Positions 1 through 7,791 of a stretch of DNA of 22,997 nt are shown here, piece after piece. Under the pieces are notes generated by a model. It was not told the origin of the DNA and did not search any database. It worked only from the letters and a program-made list of their open reading frames with translations. The stretch comes from Leptospirillum sp. (lineage in GTDB: Bacteria > Nitrospirota > Leptospirillia > Leptospirillales > Leptospirillaceae), in contig DAHWKF010000128.1 of NCBI GenBank assembly GCA_027343785.1, forward strand, positions 1-22,997, read 5' to 3'. Numbering within the stretch: the stretch's first letter is position 1; each line of letters begins with the position of its first letter. Position numbers and translations under genes: made by a program.

Positions 1-516
1 AACAATCCGCTGGATCTTGCCATTCAGGGGAACGGGTTTTTTCAGGTCTCCCTGCCGGACGGGAGGACCGCCTACTCCCGGGACGGGACGTTCAGCATCG
101 ACGGTCAGGGGAGGTTGGTGACCCAGGACGGTCTTCCGACCAATCCGCCCATCAATATACCCCCGAACGCCAAATCCGTGAATGTCGCGCCTGATGGCGA
201 GGTGTCGGTCATGCTGCCCGGTCAGGTGCAGCCTGTCCGGGTCGGACAGCTGGTTGTCGCCCAGTTTGTCAATCCAGCGGGACTCGAGAGCCGGGGGAAC
301 AACCTGTATATGGAAACGGGCGCTTCCGGCCAGCCCCAGCTTTCAAACCCTGGCACCAATGGCGCAGGCAGGCTCCAGTCGGGTTTTCTGGAGGCCTCCA
401 ACGTGAATGTGGCAGAAGAACTGGTCAACATGGTGATCGGACAAAGGGCCTACCAGATGGACGCGACAGGGATCCGGACCGTCAACAGGATGTTGGGATA
501 TACCGCGACTTTGTAG
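1..516 (+). CDS. flgG: Distal rod protein FlgG, 3' part (5' end outside window)
   Basis: The reading frame is open from the first base and encodes the last 171 residues of FlgG, the distal rod subunit that links the motor shaft to the hook. The beginning (NNPLDLAIQGNGFFQV) and the following SRDGTF segment are the conserved FlgG/FlgE central signature. The C-terminus has SNVNVAEELVNMVIGQRAYQ, the rod/hook family C-terminal motif that forms the D0 helix. FlgG is usually about 260 residues, so roughly 90 N-terminal residues lie to the left of the window. The stop is followed after 8 bases by flgA, as expected for a flgG-flgA-flgH-flgI-flgJ operon. FlgF is a close relative, but the position before flgA and flgH favours FlgG. 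Confidence 0.95.
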   Translation, partial: NNPLDLAIQGNGFFQVSLPDGRTAYSRDGTFSIDGQGRLVTQDGLPTNPPINIPPNAKSVNVAPDGEVSVMLPGQVQPVRVGQLVVAQFVNPAGLESRGNNLYMETGASGQPQLSNPGTNGAGRLQSGFLEASNVNVAEELVNMVIGQRAYQMDATGIRTVNRMLGYTATL

Positions 517-524
517 GGGAGTGA

Positions 525-1166
525 ATGATGGGACCCATGAGAATCCTGCTCCGGATATCGTTTTTGGCCGGAACAGTTGCCATCCTGTCCGGAATCGCCT
601 ATTCCGATACAAATGCGACGGAGATCCGGCCCATTCTTGTTCCGGAAGGAACGACCTCTGTCCGGATCGACAGGAAGGCGCTCGACCAAAAAGTCTCTTC
701 TTTGCTGGCCGTCATTCCCGGCTCTCTTTCCTACACGCACATGCCGGAAAGATTTCCCGTCGGAAATCCGCTGGGGATCAGGGGAGAGGTTCAGGTGGAA
801 GGCCGTGATGACCGGACCACCCATATGGCTCTTCTGGTCAAACGGGGTCAGGTTGTGAAGGAGATGTTTTACTTTACTGTCCGGATGAAACCAAAAGTCC
901 GAAACCCGGGTCCGAACACCGGTCAGTCGACGCGCAGGGCGGCGGAATCCGTCGGGGGGGGGATACAGTCCGGAGATACGGTCCGGATTCAGGCAGTGGG
1001 GAACGGATTTGTGATTTCCTTGTCCGGTATTGCGCAGGAAAGCGGGCAAACAGGGGACAGGATTGCCGTTTTCAACCCGATGTCCGGTGCCCGCCTCCAG
1101 GGAACGGTTGTCGGACCGGACCGGGTTCGAATCCGTCTGAAAGGGTCGGATCATGCCCTGGATTAG
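525..1166 (+). CDS. flgA: Flagellar P-ring assembly chaperone FlgA
   Basis: 213 residues from the first ATG at 525; ATGs at 528 and 537 are alternatives. AGGGGAG just upstream (516-522) serves as the ribosome site. A hydrophobic N-terminal stretch (about residues 6-24) suggests Sec export to the periplasm, where FlgA helps FlgI assemble into the P-ring. The C-terminal half has the SAF/ChapFlgA pattern: GDTVRIQAVGNGFVISLSG, then a GDRIAVFNPMSGARLQGTV segment ending in a V-rich strand. The N-terminal half is less typical. It sits between flgG and flgH, and its end overlaps flgH by 14 bases, implying coupled translation. The family is weakly conserved, so the call rests on the C-terminal motif plus position. 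Confidence 0.88.
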   Translation: MMGPMRILLRISFLAGTVAILSGIAYSDTNATEIRPILVPEGTTSVRIDRKALDQKVSSLLAVIPGSLSYTHMPERFPVGNPLGIRGEVQVEGRDDRTTHMALLVKRGQVVKEMFYFTVRMKPKVRNPGPNTGQSTRRAAESVGGGIQSGDTVRIQAVGNGFVISLSGIAQESGQTGDRIAVFNPMSGARLQGTVVGPDRVRIRLKGSDHALD

Positions 1167-1773
1167 GGGAGCGTTTTTCATTCTGCTGATCCTTTTTGCA
1201 GGGTGCGCGCATCCTGTCAAAAACCGCTATCCGGTCGTTTCTGACCAGGCGCCCCGGCGGCTTCCCCCCGTTCCGGCCCGGAATTATTTTGACGGGTCGC
1301 TGTTCCGTCCCGACGGAATGGCCGATCTGGCCTCCGACCAGAAGGCACGGCTCCGCGGAGAAACCCTGTGGATCCGTATTCCGGCCAAAAACGGCCTCCC
1401 GGGATTCCCTCAGGATCGGGAGAGTCTCATGGGGGGAGTCGTGGTTCGCGTTTCGCCGCCGGATGAACTGATTGTGTTTGCCCGGAAGACGGTACGGAAG
1501 GGGGGTGCGGTTCGACGCTGGATTCTGACCGGGCGGATTCGCCGGGAGGATATTGGCTTCGACAATACCGTATCTGTGAACAAGCTTTCGATGGCCCGTT
1601 ACCGTTTCGATCAAAAAGAGGGGGGACAGGAAAAACGGTTCAAAAAAAATCTGAATTTGCCTCCGCTCCCTACGGGGGCAGCAAGGTCCGCTCACCGGAA
1701 CAACCCGAAGACGGCGGGACGGGCCACGAAGAAAAGCCAAGGCCCGCCGCCAATCCAGGGAGGTGGATCATGA
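1153..1773 (+). CDS. flgH: Flagellar L-ring lipoprotein FlgH
   Basis: 206 residues. The N-terminus is a lipoprotein signal with lipobox LFAGC (acylated Cys18), as in FlgH, the outer-membrane L-ring subunit of the flagellar bushing. The segment GSLFRPDGMADLASDQKARL matches the conserved 'SLF...DxxARxxGD' region, and the C-terminal core has LTGRIRREDIGFDNTVSVNK (F136-D137-N138), the FlgH 'I..D..V.S..A.A.I.Y' signature. After about residue 155 comes a basic, proline-rich tail of about 50 residues that looks unlike typical FlgH. The start at 1153 lies inside flgA with AAGGG 8 bases upstream, and the stop overlaps the flgI start (ATGA). L-ring plus P-ring genes mean a Gram-negative envelope. Confidence 0.88.
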   Translation: MPWIRGAFFILLILFAGCAHPVKNRYPVVSDQAPRRLPPVPARNYFDGSLFRPDGMADLASDQKARLRGETLWIRIPAKNGLPGFPQDRESLMGGVVVRVSPPDELIVFARKTVRKGGAVRRWILTGRIRREDIGFDNTVSVNKLSMARYRFDQKEGGQEKRFKKNLNLPPLPTGAARSAHRNNPKTAGRATKKSQGPPPIQGGGS

Positions 1774-2840
1774 AAAAGCCGGATCGGGTATGCGCTCTGA
1801 TGTTCCTCCTCTTCTGGGGAGCGATGCTGTTTTTTCCCGCGTCTTCCCGAGCCGAACGGATCGAGGACATCGCCCATGTGGAAGGCGTCACGGACAATCC
1901 GCTCGTCGGTTATGGGCTGGTCGTGGGTCTGCCGGGAACGGGGGACAGCAAGATGACGCCGTTTACGAAACGGTCTCTTGAGTCGGCGCTTTCCCGGCTG
2001 GGGGTCAACGTCCGGGACCTTGACCAGAAGATTCGGGGAAAAAACGTTGCGGCGGTCGTCATGACGGCCCGTCTGATCCCGTTTATGGGCATTGGTAGCC
2101 GGATGAGCGTCCATGTTGCTTCAGTCGGAGACGCCACATCCCTGCTGGGAGGAACCCTCCTTCTGGGAGCCCTCAAAGGACCTGACGGAAACGTATACGC
2201 CACAGCCCAGGGGCCCGTGAACACCCTGAGGGCCGAGCGGATCGGTTTTCCGAAAGACAAGAAGGAACCGTTGGGTGGAAGACGGACGGTGGGTCTGGTG
2301 GAAGACGGGGGACTGGTCGTCCGTAATGTCCCGATTGTGTTCAACGGTCGAAAGCACCTGTGGCTCAATCTGAACCAGTCTTCATTTACGACCGCCTCGC
2401 GCGTTGTCCGGGCCATCAACGCTCATTTCCAGGTCCGGGTGGCCCGGGCATCCGACGCGGGGACCATTACGGTGACGATCCCCGCGGCAGATCAGGACGA
2501 CGTGGTCGGGTTCATGGCCCATATCCTGAATCTTCGGGTAACCCCCGATTCGGTTCCTCTTGTCGTCATCAACCAGCAGACCGGGACAATCGTGATCAGC
2601 AAGGATGTTACCGTTTCTCCGTGCGCCGTGTCCCAGAAAGACCTGACGGTCCAGGTGGGCGGAAAAAAATCGGGTCCGTCTCCCGGAGAGCCTTTTCAGG
2701 TCGTGGACCGCTCGGTTTCCCTCCGTCAGGTTGTCCGCGCGCTGAACCTGCTGGGTACCCGGACGCCGGACCTGATCGCGATCCTGGAAGCATTGAAGGA
2801 ATCGGGGGCTCTCAAGGCCCGGATCCGGGTGGCAGGATGA
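1770..2840 (+). CDS. flgI: Flagellar P-ring protein FlgI
   Basis: 356 residues, the usual FlgI length. A signal peptide (about residues 1-28, cleavage likely after SRA) directs it to the periplasm, where it forms the P-ring around the rod in the peptidoglycan layer. The mature start, ERIEDIAHVEGVTDNPLVGY followed by GLVVGLPGTGDS, is the near-invariant FlgI opening. Later signatures include NVAAVVMTARLIPF, the LLGGTLL segment, and the C-terminal LRQVVRALNLLGTRTPDLIA. A strong ribosome site (GGGAGGTGG, 1758-1766) precedes ATG 1770, which overlaps the flgH stop by 4 bases. The stop overlaps the flgJ start in the same way. This is one of the most certain calls in the window. Confidence 0.97.
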   Translation: MKKPDRVCALMFLLFWGAMLFFPASSRAERIEDIAHVEGVTDNPLVGYGLVVGLPGTGDSKMTPFTKRSLESALSRLGVNVRDLDQKIRGKNVAAVVMTARLIPFMGIGSRMSVHVASVGDATSLLGGTLLLGALKGPDGNVYATAQGPVNTLRAERIGFPKDKKEPLGGRRTVGLVEDGGLVVRNVPIVFNGRKHLWLNLNQSSFTTASRVVRAINAHFQVRVARASDAGTITVTIPAADQDDVVGFMAHILNLRVTPDSVPLVVINQQTGTIVISKDVTVSPCAVSQKDLTVQVGGKKSGPSPGEPFQVVDRSVSLRQVVRALNLLGTRTPDLIAILEALKESGALKARIRVAG

Positions 2841-3217
2841 GAGCGAATCTGATTTCAGTCAAGCCGGAAACGCTATCCCACAGGATTGATGTCCCCTCGG
2901 GAGGAGACAAGAACCTGGAAAAAGCCTCACGGATGTTTGAAGAGACCGTGATCGGGATTCTGGTGCGTGAGATGTGGAAAACGGTTCCGAAAGGGGGGCT
3001 GGTCCGACAGTCGACCGGTATGGATGTGGCGGAAGAGATGTACCAGAAAGAGCTGGCAAAAGAGATGTCACGCGCGGGAGGCGTGGGTCTTTCCCGCGAA
3101 ATCCTGGAGCAGTTCAGAAAGGATTTCCCGGGGGACGCCGGATGGCCGTCCAGTGAATCCGGGCCGCCCAATATGGAAATGATCAGGGCCAGGGAAAGAC
3201 TGGACACGAAGGCCTGA
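2837..3217 (+). CDS. flgJ: Rod-binding protein FlgJ, short form without muramidase domain
   Basis: 126 residues from ATG 2837, which overlaps the flgI stop (ATGA). The open frame extends much further left, to 2360, but that part is antiparallel to nothing useful: it is a frame shadow inside flgI. The core, FEETVIGILVREMWKTVPKG followed by a DVAEEMYQKELAKEMSR segment, is the FlgJ N-terminal rod-capping domain. E. coli FlgJ has a second, peptidoglycan-hydrolysing domain of about 150 residues, and this protein stops before it. Single-domain FlgJ proteins are known in many non-enteric phyla, where a separate lytic enzyme opens the wall. Its neighbour 30 bases downstream is a flagellin gene. Confidence 0.87.
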   Translation: MRANLISVKPETLSHRIDVPSGGDKNLEKASRMFEETVIGILVREMWKTVPKGGLVRQSTGMDVAEEMYQKELAKEMSRAGGVGLSREILEQFRKDFPGDAGWPSSESGPPNMEMIRARERLDTKA

Positions 3218-3247
3218 ACCACAGGTCACAATCATGGAGGAAAAAAG

Positions 3248-4111
3248 ATGAGCGGATTGGTGATTAACACGAACACGGCCAGTCTGGGCGCCCAATACAA
3301 CCTGAACGCGACCCAGGATCGGTTGAACCGTTCCATTAACAGGCTGTCCAGCGGATATCGCGTCAATACGCCGGCGGACGACCCTGCCGGATACGCGATC
3401 GGACAGGTGATGAACTCCTATGTCAAATCTGTCCAGCAGGCGATCAGGAACGCCCATGACGGCGCCGGACTGATCCAGACGACAAACGGCGCCCTGCTGA
3501 CGGATAACGATATTCTGGTCAAGATGCGCCAGCTGGCGATCCAGGCAGCCAACTCGACCTATGCACCCGAAGACCTGTCGGTATTGCAGAACGAATACCA
3601 GCACCTGATGAGCGAAATCAACAGAATTGCCCTGGTGACCAATTTTAATGGGCGCAAGGTGCTCGATGGCAGCATGATGAACGGAATGGTCTTCCAGATC
3701 GACTCCGGAACGGACGACACCAACCGTCTGGTGGTGAGCATACCGTCCATCAGTACGGATGTTCTGGGGATCTATCAGAACTCCGTGCTCGTGATGAGTC
3801 TGGGAGCGACGTCCATCATGAATGAAACCATGGCGATATCCGCGATTTCGGCGATCGACGGGGCCATGGCCGAACTGAACAATATTCAGGGAACCCTGGG
3901 TGCCTTCCAGGAAAGAATGACCTGGACGATCCGGAACCTGAACACGGCACTGGTCAATGTCCAGGCGTCCAAAAGCCAGATCAAGGATGTCAATTTTGCA
4001 AGCGAAACGGCCAATTTTGTCAAGAACAGGATACTTCAGCAATCCAGTACGTCGGTCCTGTCGCAGGCGAACCAGATCCCGCAGGCCGCCATCAAGCTGA
4101 TTCCGAGCTAA
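3248..4111 (+). CDS. fliC: Flagellin (copy 1)
   Basis: 287 residues with TGGAGG 7 bases before ATG 3248. The N-terminal D0/D1 signature is complete (NRSINRLSSGYRVNTPADDP then AGYAI), and the C-terminal D0/D1 has DVNFASETANFVKNRILQQS and ends QANQIPQAAIKLIPS. The middle is short (about residues 140-200), so the surface domains D2/D3 are essentially absent, giving a minimal filament subunit. It is a clear paralogue of the flagellin at 8683 but diverges in the centre, where it has a Met/Ser-rich stretch. It follows flgJ after only 30 bases, and I see no sigma-28 motif in the preceding 150 bases, so it is probably transcribed with the basal-body operon. Ser/Thr residues in the central part are possible glycosylation sites (inference). 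Confidence 0.95.
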   Translation: MSGLVINTNTASLGAQYNLNATQDRLNRSINRLSSGYRVNTPADDPAGYAIGQVMNSYVKSVQQAIRNAHDGAGLIQTTNGALLTDNDILVKMRQLAIQAANSTYAPEDLSVLQNEYQHLMSEINRIALVTNFNGRKVLDGSMMNGMVFQIDSGTDDTNRLVVSIPSISTDVLGIYQNSVLVMSLGATSIMNETMAISAISAIDGAMAELNNIQGTLGAFQERMTWTIRNLNTALVNVQASKSQIKDVNFASETANFVKNRILQQSSTSVLSQANQIPQAAIKLIPS

Positions 4112-4162
4112 AAGGAGAGGGCCCCTCCGGGATGGTCCATTGATCCGCCTTGCACTCTGTTC

Positions 4163-4189
4163 TAAAGTTTTAATGGAATCCGCCGATAA
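4163..4189 (+). promoter_or_regulatory. Sigma-28 (FliA) promoter for flgM operon
   Basis: TAAAGTTT (4163-4170), an 11-base spacer, then GCCGATAA (4182-4189). This equals the E. coli FliA consensus at every position and in spacing. Transcription should start near 4197, giving a leader of about 30 bases before flgM. Placing the anti-sigma-28 gene under sigma-28 is the classic feedback arrangement. Confidence 0.93.
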
Positions 4190-4227
4190 AGTGGATCAGG
4201 CAGGAACCGGAACAGAAGGAGAGGATC

Positions 4228-4587
4228 ATGGTGGACCAGGGAAGCGGTATCGGGCCGACGGGGGGAAGCGGGAAAGGGAATATCCGTCCGGAGGACGTTT
4301 CCCGGAAAGAGAAGGCCCGGAAAACTGAATCCGCCGGAAAGTCAGCGGAACCGTCCAGTCCTCCCCCGGCGGGAGAGACGGATCTGATGGTGATATCCGG
4401 ACCGGCAAAACAGATCGCCCATTTGAGGGAATTGATCCGCCAGACGCCAGAAATCCGGTCCGAAAAGGTGATGGGAATCAAAAACCGGCTTGATCGGGGT
4501 GATTATCATGTTCCAGCCAGAGACATTCTCCGGAAAATGGTCGAAACAGCCGTGGCGGAAGCCCGGAACCGGAAAGGCGAGAAGTAA
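4228..4587 (+). CDS. flgM: Anti-sigma-28 factor FlgM
   Basis: 119 residues; AGGAGAGG (4217-4224) precedes ATG 4228. The first half is low-complexity, polar and probably disordered, as in FlgM proteins, which are exported partly unfolded through the finished hook. The C-terminal half carries the sigma-28-binding region: RSEKVMGIKNRLDRGDYHV (about residues 77-95) followed by DILRKMVETAVAEA, matching the FlgM 'V...KV..IK..I..G.Y.V....A..ml' pattern. It lies directly behind a perfect sigma-28 promoter and before flgN and flgK, as in enteric and many other bacteria. It would hold FliA inactive until hook completion. Confidence 0.9.
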   Translation: MVDQGSGIGPTGGSGKGNIRPEDVSRKEKARKTESAGKSAEPSSPPPAGETDLMVISGPAKQIAHLRELIRQTPEIRSEKVMGIKNRLDRGDYHVPARDILRKMVETAVAEARNRKGEK

Positions 4588-4629
4588 GGATGCCGAAGAC
4601 GGGGGGCTCTTTTCGGTGGAGGTTTCCGG

Positions 4630-5109
4630 ATGACGGAAAAAAGGATCATGGATGCAACGGATGAACAGCTTTGCGCATCCGCCCGCGAAACCCCGCTTGC
4701 GACCACCCTTCCGCCCGTACTCGAACACGTCCGTCTTCTGAAAGAGATCCTGCTGGAAGAACAGGAACTTCTTCTCGCGGGAACTCCGGAAGCGCTTGAA
4801 GATGTGATTTTACGCAAAATGATGATGTCGGAACAGTTTGGCGTTCTTCTCGAAAAATCCCGTTTCGCGGAACTCATATCCAGGCCCGATTCGGTTTCGA
4901 CCCCTCTTCTCGCAGAACTGCGTTCCGCCCTCCTTCATCTGTCAGAAATCGCAAGCGTCAACCTGGTGATAGCCCGGGAATCCGCCCAGACGGTGTCGGG
5001 ATTTCTCAAGGCGCTTCGTCAGGAGGAAGGCGATTTTGAAACCTACGGGGCCCGGGGCGATCTGGGGACGACCCTGCGTTCTCCATCCATGGTGTCCACC
5101 CGGAGGTAA
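4630..5109 (+). CDS. flgN: FlgN-family export chaperone for FlgK and FlgL
   Basis: 159 residues, mostly predicted helix, with TGGAGG (4617-4622) 7 bases before ATG 4630. The pattern fits FlgN: a long helix around VLEHVRLLKEILLEEQELLL, a second helical pair, then NLVIARESAQTVSGFLKALR and a short 'Y.A.G' tail (ETYGARGDL). FlgN binds the C-termini of the hook-filament junction proteins FlgK and FlgL and brings them to the export gate. Sequence conservation in this family is low, so the call depends strongly on position: flgM is upstream and flgK begins 3 bases after its stop. The last residues overlap the flgK ribosome site, suggesting coupled translation. Confidence 0.8.
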   Translation: MTEKRIMDATDEQLCASARETPLATTLPPVLEHVRLLKEILLEEQELLLAGTPEALEDVILRKMMMSEQFGVLLEKSRFAELISRPDSVSTPLLAELRSALLHLSEIASVNLVIARESAQTVSGFLKALRQEEGDFETYGARGDLGTTLRSPSMVSTRR

Positions 5110-5111
5110 AC

Positions 5112-6800
5112 ATGTCTGGCGTCTTTGGCATCCTGAACATCGGAAAATCGGGGATCGAGGCCAATGAAGCGGGTTTGTCCACCGCCGGCCAGAATATTTC
5201 GAATGTCAACACGCCTGGCTATACCGTTGAGGATGTCCAGTTCGATCAAAGCCTTCCGAACGACGGGAGGCCCGGTATGGTCGGTGATGGCGTTCGGGCT
5301 ACCGGAATACGGCGTGTCGTCAATTCTTTCCTGGATGCCCAGATGATCCGCCAGAAAACGCGGATGGGATTCTGGGAGTCTTCCCGTCTTTCCCTGTCGG
5401 AACTCGACACATACTATTCGCATGCCCAGAACCAGGGTCTGGCGAAAGACATCAGCCGCTTCCTGAACGGCTGGGAAATTGTCGCTAACCACCCGCTCGA
5501 CCGTTCGGCCCGGGCCACTCTGGTCACATACGGCAAGAACCTCTCCGAAGATTTTCACCAGATGGCGAGCTTGTATAGCCAGTCCCGCAATCATCTGGGG
5601 GAACTGGTCATGTCTTCTGTCAAGACGGTCAACGCAGATCTCAGAAAAATCGCCCGCCTGAACCGGGAAATACTGCAGGCCCAGGCGGGAGGCGAATCCC
5701 CCAACACCCTGATCGACCAGCGTCAGCAGCTGATGGGAAAAATCTCGACGTTGACCAACGCCCATTTTTTTTCAGACAAGAACGGCGCCATTACCCTTCA
5801 TCTGGGAGGACAGGCTGCCATTACGGATATCGACAGCGGTTCCCTTGAGGCGGTGTTCGACCCGTCGCGGGACGGATACCGGATCCTGATCCATCCTCCC
5901 GGACACTCCGGCCCTCCTGTCGATATCACCGACCGGATACACGGGGGGAAAATAGGCGGGTACCTCGATGTGCGGGACAAAAAAATCACGGCACTGGAAG
6001 CCCACCTGAACGCGCTGGCCCATGGGATCGTCAATCATGTCAACGCACGGCATGTCCAGGGGTATGGGCTGAACGGGAAAACCAACCTGAATTTCTTTCT
6101 GCCGACGGTGTCGGTTCATCCGGACGGAGGGAACAGCAGCGGGATTACGGTGACAGCGAATGCGGTGGATCCGGATCTGGCCAAAACATCGCTCGACGTC
6201 TCCGTCTCGGGAGACAAGGTGATGATCACCGACGGCCGATCCGGAAAGACCCTCGCCTCGCAAAACCTGTCAGGAGGAGTCCAGACCATCACCGTTTCGG
6301 GATATGTCATCCGGGTGTCGGGATCCCAGAAAGGGGCCGCCGCCCGTTTCCATGTGTCGGGAGGGGACGACACGCGGGGTGCCGCCCTGTCGATGGGGGT
6401 CAACAATCTGGAGCCCGAAGATCTGGCGGCAGGCCAGTCGGCCGTCCGGGAGGGACAGAATCAGGGGGACAACAAGAACGCCCATCTCCTGTTCGGACTG
6501 CTTCAGGATCGGCTCCATTTTGCGGGGGGGGAGCAGCCGGTCACGTTCCATGATTTTTTCGCGACGGGCGTTTCCGAAATCGGTTCCTGGGCCCGGAATG
6601 CCCGGGATCATTACGTCGCCCAGTCGATGATCCAGAAGGGTCTGGAAAATCAGCGCATGTCCGTCTCCGGCGTTTCGATCGCCAACGAGTCCGCCCGGAT
6701 CATCCAGTTCGAAAAAGCCTATCAGGCGTCGGCCAATCTCATCCATATGACGAACCGGCTCCTGGACACCCTTGTCCGTCTGCCGAACGAGTCTTCGTAA
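5112..6800 (+). CDS. flgK: Hook-filament junction protein FlgK (HAP1)
   Basis: 562 residues, starting at ATG 5112 behind CGGAGGT, which overlaps the flgN stop. The N-terminus (FGILNIGKSGIEANEAGLST then AGQNISNVNTPGYT) is the FlgK/rod-hook D0 signature, and the C-terminus has SGVSIANESARIIQFEKAYQ ASANLIHMTNRLLDTLV, the matching D0 helix. The internal DLRKIARLNREILQAQ region and LIDQRQQLMGKIS are also FlgK hallmarks. FlgK forms the first junction ring between hook and filament and is exported with FlgN help. flgL follows after 28 bases. Length is in the normal range of about 450-650 residues. Confidence 0.96.
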   Translation: MSGVFGILNIGKSGIEANEAGLSTAGQNISNVNTPGYTVEDVQFDQSLPNDGRPGMVGDGVRATGIRRVVNSFLDAQMIRQKTRMGFWESSRLSLSELDTYYSHAQNQGLAKDISRFLNGWEIVANHPLDRSARATLVTYGKNLSEDFHQMASLYSQSRNHLGELVMSSVKTVNADLRKIARLNREILQAQAGGESPNTLIDQRQQLMGKISTLTNAHFFSDKNGAITLHLGGQAAITDIDSGSLEAVFDPSRDGYRILIHPPGHSGPPVDITDRIHGGKIGGYLDVRDKKITALEAHLNALAHGIVNHVNARHVQGYGLNGKTNLNFFLPTVSVHPDGGNSSGITVTANAVDPDLAKTSLDVSVSGDKVMITDGRSGKTLASQNLSGGVQTITVSGYVIRVSGSQKGAAARFHVSGGDDTRGAALSMGVNNLEPEDLAAGQSAVREGQNQGDNKNAHLLFGLLQDRLHFAGGEQPVTFHDFFATGVSEIGSWARNARDHYVAQSMIQKGLENQRMSVSGVSIANESARIIQFEKAYQASANLIHMTNRLLDTLVRLPNESS

Positions 6801-6828
6801 TGGAAGCGGGCCTCGGGAGGAGGATAGC

Positions 6829-7767
6829 GTGATCCGTGTGACGGGACTGATGACCAACCGGGAAGTCATCGCCTCTCATGATCAGGCGACCGACAACCTG
6901 TACGATGTCGACCGCCAGATTTCGTCGGGGAAAAAATTCGAGACACCGGGCGATGCCCCCGAGCGTATGGGCGAATCCCTCCGGATCAACCGTAACCTTT
7001 CGGTGACGGGACGAATCGTCGAAAACGCCCGGGAAGGAGCCAGCCGTCTCCAGTTGATGGAAAGCATTCTCGACCAGATCGGAGGCCTTCTGATACGGGC
7101 GAAAGGAATGGCCATCCGGATGGCCAATGACACGATGACGGCGGAGGATCGGCGTGTGGGTGCGCAGGAGATGACCCGGACCCTGGAACAGATGGTCTCC
7201 CTCGCGAACACCAAAGCCGGTGAACAGTATCTTTTTTCCGGGACCAACGTGACCCTGCCCCCCTTTCATTTCACGGATCCGGTTCTCGATCCCGGTTCCG
7301 TCATTTACCAGGGAAACCACAATCACGCGACCGTGCAGCAGGGTTTTTCACCAAGACAGAGGGAAGCCGGACTGATGCCGGTGACGGAAGCCGGAGACCG
7401 CATACTGGGGAACAGCGCCACAGACCCTCTGGGAGACAAGCCTTTTCCGGTCATGAGGCGTTTTCTGGTGGCCCTCCTGGCGAACGACCAGCCCGGCGTG
7501 ACCCGTTCGATCGACGAACTGGACCGGACGATTCATTCCGTGACGGAGCGGGCGGCTGTTCTCGGGACGCGAGAGAGGGCCATCCGCACGACAGTCAATC
7601 GTCTTGAAAAATACACGATCAGCCAGAAATCCCTGAAAAGCCAGAACGAAGATGTGGATATCCCCAAGGCTGTCTCCAAGCTGGCCCTGAACCAGAACTT
7701 TCTGGCCCTTTCGACCAAGGCTTCACGCGATATTCTGAGAAACACACAAAACGTTCTTTTTTCCTGA
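6829..7767 (+). CDS. flgL: Hook-filament junction protein FlgL (HAP3)
   Basis: 312 residues from GTG 6829. The frame is open further left to 6772, but that overlaps the end of flgK. A strong ribosome site (GGGAGGAGGA, 6815-6824) and the expected FlgL opening 'xIRVTxxM' both point to GTG 6829. Signatures are YDVDRQISSGKKFETPGDAP near the N-terminus, ANTKAGEQYLFSGTNV in the middle, and NQNFLALSTKASRDILRNTQ at the C-terminus, which resembles flagellin D0. FlgL is the second junction ring, on which the flagellin filament is built. csrA follows after 24 bases in the same frame, so the flgL stop codon also closes the frame upstream of csrA. Confidence 0.93.
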   Translation: MIRVTGLMTNREVIASHDQATDNLYDVDRQISSGKKFETPGDAPERMGESLRINRNLSVTGRIVENAREGASRLQLMESILDQIGGLLIRAKGMAIRMANDTMTAEDRRVGAQEMTRTLEQMVSLANTKAGEQYLFSGTNVTLPPFHFTDPVLDPGSVIYQGNHNHATVQQGFSPRQREAGLMPVTEAGDRILGNSATDPLGDKPFPVMRRFLVALLANDQPGVTRSIDELDRTIHSVTERAAVLGTRERAIRTTVNRLEKYTISQKSLKSQNEDVDIPKAVSKLALNQNFLALSTKASRDILRNTQNVLFS

Positions 7768-7775
7768 AAAACAGG

Positions 7776-7788
7776 GGACAGGAGGTCC
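7776..7788 (+). promoter_or_regulatory. Hairpin presenting the csrA ribosome site, likely CsrA-binding
   Basis: GGAC (7776-7779), loop AGGAG (7780-7784), GTCC (7785-7788). The loop and its 3' edge hold the Shine-Dalgarno AGGAGG of csrA, and the sequence ACAGGA matches the core of the CsrA-binding consensus, with GGA in a hairpin loop as CsrA prefers. The stem is only 4 bp, but all flanks are GC. This suggests CsrA represses its own translation (inference). Confidence 0.5.
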
Positions 7789-7791
7789 GCC

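Noticed and set aside
2360..2836. Long open frame running into flgJ from the left, overlapping flgI
   Set aside because: Translation of this part is Arg/Gly/Pro-rich frame noise inside a certain flgI; the real flgJ start is ATG 2837 overlapping the flgI stop.
3068..4042. 324-codon open frame antisense to flagellin 1
   Set aside because: Caused by codon bias of the sense gene; no ribosome site or family signature. Similar antisense frames at 11988-13109 and 14293-15294 were dropped for the same reason.
4114..4128. GGAGAGGGCCCCTCC after flagellin 1 as a terminator
   Set aside because: Only a 4-bp stem with a usable loop and no T-run; readthrough to flgM is possible.
4140..4328. 62-codon frame between flagellin 1 and flgM
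   Set aside because: Runs through the sigma-28 promoter and into flgM in another frame; no ribosome site.
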